From NCBI GenBank assembly GCA_947458675.1, contig CANHAW010000139.1:1-6196 (forward strand): a stretch of DNA of 6,196 nucleotides. Direction: 5' to 3'. The DNA comes from Beijerinckiaceae bacterium. GTDB lineage: Bacteria; Pseudomonadota; Alphaproteobacteria; Rhizobiales; Beijerinckiaceae. Position numbers and translations under genes: made by a program. Shown one piece after another: positions 1 to 4,993 of this stretch; within the stretch, counting starts at the first letter, position 1; every line of letters begins with the position of its first letter. The notes under the pieces are model-generated. The model made no database searches and was not told the DNA's origin. It was given only the letters and a program-made list of their open reading frames with translations.

Positions 1-1
1 C

Positions 2-514
2 ATGCTCGCCGTCTTCTCGACGATGGTGGGCATCTCCCTGACCTATCCTGATGGCGCGCGCTTCATGCCGCTCACCATCGGCATTCCGGGTATTCTCCTT
101 TGTTTGCTGCAGATCGGTCTCGATCTGCGCCGCAAGCCGGTGTCGTCGGGCGACAAGGACGAAATCAAGGAAGCTGAGGAAAAAGCAGCCAAGCTCGTCG
201 GTCACAATGTCGAGTTCGGTCAGGCTCAGGTTCTAGACGCGCCGCGCGACGAAAAGGAAGAATCCCGCCGCGAAATTGCGACCTGGGCCTTTTTCCTCGG
301 ATTTATCGCTCTCATCCTGCTTTTTGGCTTCTGGGTGGCGATTCCGGTCTTCCTTTTCACCTTCCTGCGCTTCCGCGCCAATGCGACCTGGGCGAGGACC
401 ATCTTCCTCACCACATTCGCATCAACTGCTTTTTACTTCATCTTTGCCAAGGGTCTTGGTGTGTCTCTCTTCACGGGCTGGTTGACCGGCCTGATCATGG
501 ATCGTCTGGCTTGA
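2..514 (+). CDS. TctB-family small membrane subunit of a tripartite tricarboxylate transporter (5' end probably cut by window edge)
   Basis: Small integral membrane subunit that works with the large TctA permease and a periplasmic TctC receptor in cation-coupled uptake of carboxylates. The 170 visible residues show the TctB layout: a partial first membrane segment (about 1-15), a second with FMPLTIGIPGILLCLLQIGL (21-40), a long charged cytoplasmic-type loop rich in K, E and D (about 41-93), then a strongly hydrophobic pair (about 95-123 and 130-165). The first ATG is at base 2 with no room for a ribosome binding site, and it opens inside a hydrophobic segment, so the true start is probably upstream of the window. 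The assignment rests on topology, size and position directly before a TctC-type gene; primary sequence in this family is poorly conserved. The stop is 46 nt before the receptor start, which suggests one transcript. TctA is not seen and is expected upstream. Confidence 0.82.
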   Translation: MLAVFSTMVGISLTYPDGARFMPLTIGIPGILLCLLQIGLDLRRKPVSSGDKDEIKEAEEKAAKLVGHNVEFGQAQVLDAPRDEKEESRREIATWAFFLGFIALILLFGFWVAIPVFLFTFLRFRANATWARTIFLTTFASTAFYFIFAKGLGVSLFTGWLTGLIMDRLA

Positions 515-530
515 GGCCTGCGACGGAGCG

Positions 531-544
531 CGCGAGAAATCGCG
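531..544 (+). promoter_or_regulatory. Small GNRA-loop hairpin between tctB-like and tctC-like genes
   Basis: CGCGA-GAAA-TCGCG: a perfect 5-bp stem closed on a GAAA tetraloop, 5 nt upstream of the GGAGGA ribosome binding site (550-555) of the receptor gene. It has no T tract, so it is not a terminator. A role as RNA processing barrier or translation modulator is inference; a stem this short can arise by chance in GC-rich DNA. Confidence 0.35.
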
Positions 545-560
545 ACATTGGAGGAAATGG

Positions 561-1556
561 ATGAAACAGGCATTGAAATTGATCGGCGCCGCTGCATTGG
601 CGATCAATGCATCTGCCGCGCTTGCTGCTGACGAGGGCGCGGCCTTCTTCAAGGACAAGACGATCACTTATATCGTCGCCACCGCGCCTGGCGGCGGCTA
701 CGATTCTTATGGCCGTCTCGTCGTTGAATATATGCAGCGCTATCTGCCGGGCTCGACCTTTGTCGTCCGCAACATGCCGGGCGCGGGCCATATCGTCGGG
801 ACCAATGCGATCTATGCATCCAAGCCGGACGGTCTGACGATCGGCACGTTCAACACGGGCCTCATCTATAATCAGCTCGTCAATGCGCAGGGCATCAAAT
901 TCGATCTGTCGAAAATGAGCTGGGTCGGCAAGGCTGCGTCCGATCCGCGCGTCATCGTCGTTGCTTCGCAATCTCCGATCACGTCCTTTGCCGATCTGAT
1001 GGCACAGAAGCAGCCGGTGAATTTCGCCTCCGCCGGTCCGGGCAGCGCCTCCTATGTGGAAACGGTCATGCTGACCTATGCGCTGAAAATGCCGGTGCGC
1101 AATCTGACGGGCTATAATGGCACTGAAGATCAGCTCGCCATGCGTCGCGGCGAAATCGTCGGCTCCATCGCTTCGCGCTCGTCCTATGCGACCTTTATCG
1201 AGAATAAATACGGTCGCTTCATCGCCCAGATCGGCGGCAATGAGAAGGACGTGCCCCAGCTCGCCGCCATGGTCAAAGATCCCAAGGCGCTGGAATTGCT
1301 CCGCCTCGTTCAGTCGCAAGGCGATATTGCGCGCCTGACGGCAGGCCCCCCCGGCATTCCCGCCGACCGTATGAAGGCCCTCATCGATGCCTATCGCAAG
1401 GCGATGGAGGACAAGGAATTGCAGGCGCGTGCTGAAAAGCTCGAAAAGCCTGTTGAGCCTGCCTATGGCGAAGATGTCGCCAAGGCCATTGCCGTGGCGC
1501 TCAACCAGTCCGAGGAGACCAAAAAGCTTCTCGCTGAAGCGCTCGCCAAGAAATAA
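561..1556 (+). CDS. TctC/Bug-family periplasmic solute-binding receptor of a tripartite tricarboxylate transporter
   Basis: Periplasmic receptor that captures a carboxylate-type solute and delivers it to the TctAB membrane complex. The 331 residues fit the usual family size of about 320-340. Residues 1-22 are a classic Sec signal peptide: MKQ, a hydrophobic core, then the cleavage-type motif ALA before ADEGAAFF. No lipobox cysteine is present, so the mature protein should be soluble. Family hallmarks are PGGGYDSYGRL (43-53, ligand-loop motif), NMPGAGHIVGTN (71-82) with the following PDGLTIGTFNTG (89-100), FASAGPGSASY (155-165) and the late PPGIPADR (263-270). The start is set by GGAGGA at 550-555, 5 nt before the ATG; an ATG at 557 is out of frame. 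It is downstream of a TctB-like gene and upstream of a bicupin gene, probably on one mRNA. The natural ligand cannot be read from the sequence; Bug receptors bind varied carboxylates and aromatic acids. Confidence 0.95.
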   Translation: MKQALKLIGAAALAINASAALAADEGAAFFKDKTITYIVATAPGGGYDSYGRLVVEYMQRYLPGSTFVVRNMPGAGHIVGTNAIYASKPDGLTIGTFNTGLIYNQLVNAQGIKFDLSKMSWVGKAASDPRVIVVASQSPITSFADLMAQKQPVNFASAGPGSASYVETVMLTYALKMPVRNLTGYNGTEDQLAMRRGEIVGSIASRSSYATFIENKYGRFIAQIGGNEKDVPQLAAMVKDPKALELLRLVQSQGDIARLTAGPPGIPADRMKALIDAYRKAMEDKELQARAEKLEKPVEPAYGEDVAKAIAVALNQSEETKKLLAEALAKK

Positions 1557-1571
1557 GGCAGACCAAATTTC

Positions 1572-1606
1572 TGGCGCATCGCCCTTTGGGGAAGGGCGAT
1601 GCGCCA
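1572..1606 (+). promoter_or_regulatory. Perfect 15-bp intercistronic stem-loop after the receptor gene
   Basis: TGGCGCATCGCCCTT (1572-1586) is followed by a TGGGG loop (1587-1591) and its exact reverse complement (1592-1606). The stem begins 15 nt after the tctC-like stop and ends 22 nt before the AAGGAG of the cupin gene. No T run follows, so it does not look like an intrinsic terminator. Known examples such as the REP palindromes in the maltose operon (malE-malF) show that hairpins after binding-protein genes block 3'-5' exonucleases and keep the receptor mRNA abundant. The same role here is inferred. It could also be one copy of a genome-wide palindromic repeat. Confidence 0.85.
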
Positions 1607-1644
1607 ATCAGCCCATACAAGAAAAGACAAGGAGACGACCCGAT

Positions 1645-2841
1645 ATGAAAGACGTCATCACACCGCAGGAACAACTCGACGGTCGCTATCTTGTTGAACC
1701 TTATCTGGACTGGGTGAAGAAGCAGAACATCCCCGTCCACGAAGATTTCGGCTTCGATCTTCTGGCCGTCGAAACATCCGACTGGGCCTGGTACGATGCC
1801 AAAGGTTGTTTCAACCACGCCCATGGCCGCGGCGATTTCATGGCCAATTATCTGATCGAAGTTTTGCCCGGAAAGAAGACGCGCCCCGTCAAGCATCTCT
1901 ATGAAGCTTTCTTCATGGTGCAGGCTGGTTTCGGCTCAACGACCGTCTGGCTGCCTTCCGGTGAGAAGCACACATTCGAATGGGGCCCGAAGGCGCTTTT
2001 CGCTATTCCGCTCAATTGCGAATATCAGATCTTCAATTCGTCGGGAAAAGAAGCCGCGCGCATTTCCGTCACCCATGACGGGCCGCTGACGCTCAATCTC
2101 TATCACAATGAAGATTTCGTCTTTAACAATCCCTGCAAATTCCCCGAGCGCGCCGGCTCGCCCAATCAATTCCAGGGCGAGGGCGAGCATCTGGAAGTCG
2201 TGCGCGGCGACGGCAAGGCGAAGCTCAATCTTTGGGAGACGAATTTCGTCCCCGATCTGACGGGCTTCAAGCTTTACGATCTCGGCGAGCGCGGCAAGGG
2301 TTCGAAAAACGTCTCTTTCGTGCTTGCGGATTCGACCATGCATTCGCATACGTCGGAAATTCCCGTCGGTCGCTACAAGAAAGCCCATCGCCATGCGGCC
2401 GGCACGCATGTCCATGCCGTATCGGGCGAAGGCTATTCGCTGCTCTGGTATGAGGGCGACGAGAAATTCGTCGAGATTCCCTGGCGCCACGGCATCATGT
2501 ATGTGCCCCCCTTCTGGATGTTCCATCAGCATTTCAACACTTGCGCGGATCCCGCGCGCTATGTTGCCTGCTCGATGGGCTCGCGCCGCTATCCCTTCAT
2601 CTCGCTGCGCAAGCGCTCGGCCGAGGGCTATGGCTCGCTCTCGATCCAGCAGGGCGGTCGCCAGGTGGAATATGAAGATCAGGATCCGCGCATCCATCGC
2701 AAATGGCTCGATGCCATCGATGTGTCGGGCGTGACATCCGATATGGCCGATATTTTCGACGAACCGAAAATTCGCGCCATGGATATGAGCAAGATCACCG
2801 GCCCGATTTACACGCCGCAATCGATCGGACCGGCGGTCTGA
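1645..2841 (+). CDS. Bicupin protein (gentisate-dioxygenase-like cupin fold) linked to a TTT transporter
   Basis: 398-residue protein with two cupin barrels, function not known. The N-terminal barrel (about 70-160) has a degenerate motif 1 (H84-LYE87-AFFMVQAGFG) and IPLNCEYQIFN (121-131). The C-terminal barrel (about 225-320) looks metal-competent: GRYKKAHRHAAGTHVHAVSG (242-261) supplies H248, H250, H255 and H257, followed by E262, and motif 2 is GIMYVPPFWMFHQHFN (283-298) with H294, H296 and N298. This resembles the H-x-H...H pattern of gentisate and hydroxynaphthoate type ring-cleaving bicupins, but an enzymatic activity is only inference. The frame is open from 1387, inside tctC, but AAGGAG at 1629-1634 with 10-nt spacing fixes the start at 1645. 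It is last in the operon, ahead of a strong terminator, so it probably acts on the imported solute or a product of it; a sensing or isomerase role is possible. Confidence 0.85.
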   Translation: MKDVITPQEQLDGRYLVEPYLDWVKKQNIPVHEDFGFDLLAVETSDWAWYDAKGCFNHAHGRGDFMANYLIEVLPGKKTRPVKHLYEAFFMVQAGFGSTTVWLPSGEKHTFEWGPKALFAIPLNCEYQIFNSSGKEAARISVTHDGPLTLNLYHNEDFVFNNPCKFPERAGSPNQFQGEGEHLEVVRGDGKAKLNLWETNFVPDLTGFKLYDLGERGKGSKNVSFVLADSTMHSHTSEIPVGRYKKAHRHAAGTHVHAVSGEGYSLLWYEGDEKFVEIPWRHGIMYVPPFWMFHQHFNTCADPARYVACSMGSRRYPFISLRKRSAEGYGSLSIQQGGRQVEYEDQDPRIHRKWLDAIDVSGVTSDMADIFDEPKIRAMDMSKITGPIYTPQSIGPAV

Positions 2842-2846
2842 TCCAA

Positions 2847-2880
2847 AAAGAGGCCCGCTGATGAAGCGGGCCTTTTTCTT
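2847..2880 (+). terminator. Strong intrinsic terminator of the tct-cupin operon
   Basis: AGGCCCGCT (2851-2859), loop GATGA, AGCGGGCCT (2865-2873), a perfect 9-bp GC-rich stem that can extend through flanking A/T pairs to about 13 bp, then TTTTCTT. It starts 9 nt after the cupin stop codon. This is a textbook rho-independent terminator and marks the operon end. Confidence 0.93.
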
Positions 2881-2943
2881 TCAGGGCAGACACGTCTCTC
2901 GCCTCTTCGCGCGAGATCGACATGGTTCATCTTGCGCCAGAGC

Positions 2944-2976
2944 AAAAAGAAGCCGCGGGCGAAAGGCCTGCGGCTT
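2944..2976 (-). terminator. Probable intrinsic terminator for the minus-strand gene at 3133-3417
   Basis: Read on the minus strand: AAGCCGCAGGC, loop CTTTC, GCCCGCGGCTT, an 11-bp stem with one G-U or A-C type mismatch position depending on strand, followed by CTTTTTG. On the plus strand no T run follows, so orientation is minus. It lies about 157 nt beyond the stop of the minus-strand gene, which is further than usual but with no other gene between. Confidence 0.6.
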
Positions 2977-3132
2977 GAAGTCGGGGAGGAAACGCGCCTG
3001 AGCGCTCCATCACGCTATGCCTGTGGGCTGCCGGCGCAAGTGAGAAACCCCCGTTTCTGATTCAATCGCGCGCGCTGTTGCAAATCGGTCATCGACTTTC
3101 GTACGCGGCAGTATCGCACAGCGACAATCGTT

Positions 3133-3417
3133 CTAGGTCCGATGCAGGATGAAATGCGCTTCAAGCGAGGCGCAAATCGACTCGAGCGGCTGGAGCGGCG
3201 GCCCGTCAGCTGGAATCTTCAGGCGCTCGACCTTGCAGGCGTGTTCTGCCGGGCGCTGGAGATCATTGGCGCTGTCGAGGCGATATGCCCATTTGATCAA
3301 TTCATTTGCATCTTCCGCGCTCGGTCGGTCGACGACGAGCTTTTCCCATTTCATTTCCTGCGCGCCAAAGCTTGCAAGTCGAAGCCTGACGCGGAACACG
3401 GTCTTCATGGCGGCCAT
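3133..3417 (-). CDS. Hypothetical 94-residue protein, family not recognised
   Basis: I do not recognise this protein. It has no signal peptide and no membrane segment. The N-terminal part reads as a strand-like stretch (MKTVFRVRLRLASF, 4-17) followed by a charged EKLVVDRPSAEDANELIKWA region (25-44) that suits strand plus amphipathic helix, and two cysteines (60 and 82). Support for being real: AAGGA (3427-3431 on the complement) sits 9 nt before the ATG, the neighbouring gene diverges from it, and a minus-oriented terminator-like hairpin lies downstream. An alternative start is M4 (3408), with a poorer ribosome binding site distance. The plus-strand frames covering the same bases lack ribosome binding sites and have low-complexity, improbable composition, so the minus frame is preferred. 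Expression and role are unknown. Confidence 0.62.
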   Translation of the reverse strand: MAAMKTVFRVRLRLASFGAQEMKWEKLVVDRPSAEDANELIKWAYRLDSANDLQRPAEHACKVERLKIPADGPPLQPLESICASLEAHFILHRT

Positions 3418-3545
3418 TTGCTTTTGTCCTTAGCTTTTCATGACCCTTGCTTTTGCTCTTGTCCCGGCTCTTGCCCTTGCCTGCAAGGCTTGCCATGGTC
3501 GCGCCCGGCAGCGGGTTGCCCCGCTCGAAAGACTGGAGACAAGGA
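3418..3545. promoter_or_regulatory. Divergent intergenic region with CTTGCC-like hexamers and a palindrome
   Basis: This 128-bp gap separates divergent genes and must hold both promoters, though I find no convincing -35/-10 pair. From 3446 the bases read as degenerate in-register hexamers (CTTGCT, TTTGCT, CTTGTC, CCGGCT, CTTGCC, CTTGCC). They run into the inverted repeat CCTTGC-CT-GCAAGG (3475-3488), which could be an operator half-site pair. The ribosome binding sites are TCCTT (3427-3431, minus gene) and GGAG (3535-3538, plus gene). Confidence 0.35.
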
Positions 3546-3833
3546 ATGCCCAAGGGTTACATCATCGTCCGGGTCGACGTGCAAGATCCCGAAGCCTATG
3601 CCCGTTACGCCAAGGCAACGGGGCCGGCGGCCGAGAAATATGGCGCCAAGCCGCTTGTGCGCGCCGGGCGCCACGAGGCTCTGGAGGGGCCGGCGCGCTC
3701 GCGCAATGTCGTGATGGAGTTCGAGAGCTACGATCAGGCCCGCGCTTATTATCATTCGCCCGAATATCAGGAAGCCCGCCAGCATCGCCTTGGCGCGGCC
3801 GAAGGCGAATTCATCCTCGTCGAGGGTGTCTGA
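3546..3833 (+). CDS. DUF1330 domain protein (dimeric alpha-beta barrel type)
   Basis: A 95-residue cytosolic protein covering a complete DUF1330 domain, a ferredoxin-like alpha+beta dimer fold related to the ABM/EthD-like superfamily; its biochemical role is not established. Visible family signatures are MPKGYIIVRVDVQDPEAYARY (1-21), KYGAKPLVRAGRHEALEG (31-48), the VVMEF strand (55-59), SPEYQEARQHR (71-81) and the ending GEFILVEG (87-94). The open frame extends back to 3447, but the domain begins exactly at MPKGY and GGAG at 3535-3538 lies 7 nt before this ATG, so 3546 is the start. It is divergent from the small gene at 3133-3417 and followed by a hairpin plus T tract, so it is probably monocistronic. 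Confidence 0.93.
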   Translation: MPKGYIIVRVDVQDPEAYARYAKATGPAAEKYGAKPLVRAGRHEALEGPARSRNVVMEFESYDQARAYYHSPEYQEARQHRLGAAEGEFILVEGV

Positions 3834-3850
3834 TCTGGGCACAATGCAGG

Positions 3851-3887
3851 CAGGCTGTCCGAAAGTCGGACGGTCAGACTGTTTTTT
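3851..3887 (+). terminator. Probable terminator after the DUF1330 gene
   Basis: CTGTCCGA (3855-3862), loop AAG, TCGGACGG (3866-3873) form an 8-bp stem with one G-U pair. Eight bases later comes TTTTTT (3882-3887); outer CAG/CTG pairing (3851-3853 with 3879-3881) across an internal loop would bring the stem next to the T run. It begins 17-20 nt past the stop codon. Good position, imperfect geometry. Confidence 0.5.
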
Positions 3888-3982
3888 CTGCATGGTGTTT
3901 TGGCCGGTGAGGATTATCCTGTCTTCACTGGCATTTTATCGATCTTTTGCGCCGGCTCTTTATTGATTGCCCGATAGAAATT

Positions 3983-3997
3983 CCTCCGATTGGGAGG
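3983..3997 (+). promoter_or_regulatory. Hairpin that masks the Shine-Dalgarno of the 43-codon gene
   Basis: CCTCC (3983-3987) can pair with GGAGG (3993-3997), loop GATTG. GGAGG is the ribosome binding site of the gene starting at 4003, so the fold would hide it. Seen directly: the complementarity and spacing. Inferred: translational control, for example a temperature- or factor-dependent switch. Confidence 0.4.
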
Positions 3998-4002
3998 TTT
4001 TG

Positions 4003-4134
4003 ATGACGAAATTATCTGAAATCATCGGCCTGTGTCTGGGTTTAAGTCTTTTCCTTGGCTCGCTTTTCGCAGCTCACGCCTTTGTTCGCCATTATGAGGC
4101 CGATCAGGCGCCTTTAAGCGAATGGGATGATTAG
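4003..4134 (+). CDS. 43-residue single-pass membrane microprotein
   Basis: A short gene starting MTKLSEIIGLCLGLSLFLGS and ending in a TAG. Residues about 5-28 form one hydrophobic helix (EIIGLCLGLSLFLGSLFAAH) long enough to span the membrane. A polar, acidic tail follows (RHYEADQAPLSEWDD, 29-43). Absence of any charged residue in the core and the sharp polar end argue for a real membrane protein rather than a chance frame. GGGAGG (3992-3997) lies 5 nt before the ATG, an excellent ribosome binding site, and a terminator-like hairpin follows within 5 nt of the stop. It lies between the DUF1330 and H1-like genes. I cannot name a family; small membrane regulators or subunits look like this. Cysteine 11 in the helix is a notable residue. 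Confidence 0.68.
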   Translation: MTKLSEIIGLCLGLSLFLGSLFAAHAFVRHYEADQAPLSEWDD

Positions 4135-4138
4135 CGGC

Positions 4139-4170
4139 GCCCGCCTGTCTCCATTGGCTGGCGGGCTATT
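4139..4170 (+). terminator. Possible terminator after the microprotein gene
   Basis: GCCCGCC (4139-4145) pairs perfectly with GGCGGGC (4160-4166) across a 14-nt loop, followed by TATTTGATT. Position right after the stop is good; the loop is large and the T run is interrupted, so it may be leaky and let transcription into the next gene. Confidence 0.45.
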
Positions 4171-4191
4171 TGATTGTGACAAAGGAATTTG

Positions 4192-4219
4192 CCTCACTAA
4201 GGCCAAGCTTGCAGTGAGG
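4192..4219 (+). promoter_or_regulatory. Hairpin that masks the Shine-Dalgarno of the H1-like gene
   Basis: CCTCACT (4192-4198) is the exact reverse complement of AGTGAGG (4213-4219), with a 14-nt loop in which AAG and CTT can add three pairs. GAGGA (4216-4220) is the ribosome binding site for the ATG at 4225. The pairing would occlude it. A regulatory effect is inferred. Confidence 0.42.
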
Positions 4220-4224
4220 ACATC

Positions 4225-4623
4225 ATGAAAAAGCCGAAGAAGACCCTGAAAGATTTGACGCGCCTGGAAGCCTTTTTGGCCAAAAGCATCTCGCGCAGCG
4301 CCAAAATCATGTCGAAAGCCAAAGACGAGGAGGGGCAAGCCAATCCCGTCACCGCGGCTTATTACGATCGCATCGGCGCGGCCCATGCGATCGCGCGCGC
4401 CGATCACGCGGAAATCGTCCATCTCATCGAAACGCTGACGCGCAAGGTGGAAGAAACGCAGAACGCCAAGGCTGCGCGCAAAGCGACAGTCGTGAAAGCG
4501 CCGGCTGCAAAGCCCGCAGTGAAACGCTCTGCCGCCAAAAAAACCGCGCGTAAATCCGCAGTGAAAAAGCCTGCAGCCAAACGTGTCGTGCGTCCGCGGC
4601 GCGTCAAGACGGTTCAGGGGTAA
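4225..4623 (+). CDS. Small basic protein with histone H1-like lysine/alanine/proline tail
   Basis: A 132-residue two-part protein. Residues 1-78 are a mixed, predicted helical, charged region (DLTRLEAFLAK, KIMSKAKDEEGQ, AAYYDRIGAAHAIARADHAE, HLIETLTRKVEE) that I cannot assign to a family; its heptad-like spacing suggests a short helical bundle or coiled coil. Residues 81-128 are a low-complexity basic tail of K, R, A, P and V with repeated AAK/KKTARK/KPAAKR blocks, the composition of bacterial histone H1-like tails (as in AlgP or Hc1/HctA types). Such tails bind DNA non-specifically and can compact the nucleoid or bind RNA, so a nucleoid-associated role is inferred. GAGGA at 4216-4220 precedes the ATG at 4 nt. 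No acidic tail, signal peptide or membrane segment is seen. Confidence 0.83.
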   Translation: MKKPKKTLKDLTRLEAFLAKSISRSAKIMSKAKDEEGQANPVTAAYYDRIGAAHAIARADHAEIVHLIETLTRKVEETQNAKAARKATVVKAPAAKPAVKRSAAKKTARKSAVKKPAAKRVVRPRRVKTVQG

Positions 4624-4704
4624 GGGCAGGCGACAAGAAGCGCATTTGCTTCGTTGAATGCCTTTATGTCGGGGATGACAGGTAAAGACAGCCCGACCTT
4701 TTCA

Positions 4705-4729
4705 TTGCCGGGTCGATCGTGCCCGGCAA
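4705..4729. other. Perfect 8-bp inverted repeat between convergent genes
   Basis: TTGCCGGG (4705-4712), loop TCGATCGTG, CCCGGCAA (4722-4729). No T run follows on either strand. It sits in the gap between the H1-like gene and the minus-strand B12-binding gene and may be an RNA 3'-end structure or a chance palindrome. Confidence 0.4.
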
Positions 4730-4742
4730 GGCTCATGAATTT

Positions 4743-4781
4743 AAAAAATATGCAGCCGCTTTTTCAGTCAGCGCTGTTTTT
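4743..4781. terminator. Possible bidirectional terminator between convergent genes
   Basis: CAGC(C)GC (4753-4759) pairs with GCGCTG (4771-4776) across an 11-nt loop with one bulge. On the plus strand it is followed by TTTTT (4777-4781). On the minus strand the flanking A6 (4743-4748) becomes a T run 4 nt after the stem. The convergent arrangement of the flanking genes fits a shared terminator, but the stem is short. Confidence 0.4.
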
Positions 4782-4858
4782 ATGTGTGCCTTCCCGTGCC
4801 CGGCGTCTGGCAGAGAGATTCCTCGCACCATCCCGCATGGCCTCGGAATCGAGGGCCT

Positions 4859-4993
4859 TTAGCTAATTGAAGGGCTTTCTGCTTCTATGGATTGAGCCAG
4901 GATCGTTTCCGCCAGCACGACGGCTGCCGGAGCATTATGTGCCGTTCCATCAGCACCAAGCGCCGAGACCAGGTCGGGTTGAGAGGCCACAAT
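4859..4993 (-). pseudogene. Orphaned C-terminal 44 codons of the B12-binding gene, downstream of an in-frame TAA
   Basis: Continuing in the same frame past the TAA at 4994-4996 gives 44 sense codons and a second TAA at 4859-4861. They encode IVASQPDLVSALGADGTA and then an alanine-rich helix (HNAPAAVVLAETILAQS). This is the expected end of a B12-binding Rossmann domain. In intact homologs GG is followed by a short loop, a PDLV-type helix start, GADGTA-like residues and a last helix; here the GG-to-PDL spacing matches that pattern with the stop codon counted as one residue. No ribosome binding site or start codon serves this piece, so it is not a separate gene. Confidence 0.8.

Noticed and set aside
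495..1607. 370-codon open frame antisense to the receptor gene
   Set aside because: It mirrors the codon periodicity of the strongly supported receptor gene; its product is a low-complexity H/R/G/D-rich sequence with no recognisable domain.
1387..1644. 86-codon N-terminal extension of the cupin frame
   Set aside because: It overlaps the receptor gene in another frame, has a basic serine/arginine-rich composition, and a good ribosome binding site marks the start at 1645.
1936..2820. 294-codon open frame antisense to the bicupin gene
   Set aside because: Same reason: a shadow of the cupin coding sequence in GC-rich DNA.
3043..3058. AGAAAC-CCCC-GTTTCT inverted repeat
   Set aside because: Six-base arms and no clear link to a gene start or end; could be chance.
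3142..3714. 190-codon plus-strand open frame overlapping the minus-strand gene and the DUF1330 gene
   Set aside because: Cysteine- and arginine-rich odd composition, no ribosome binding site, and it overlaps the certain DUF1330 gene.
3440..3910. Frame beginning MTLAFALVPALALACKA that looks like a signal peptide
   Set aside because: The hydrophobic start is produced by the CTTGCC-like hexamers; the rest is arginine-rich shadow of the DUF1330 gene.
4654..4866. 70-codon plus-strand frame in the convergent gap
   Set aside because: TTG or internal ATG start without a ribosome binding site, atypical sequence, and it runs through the terminator-like hairpins.
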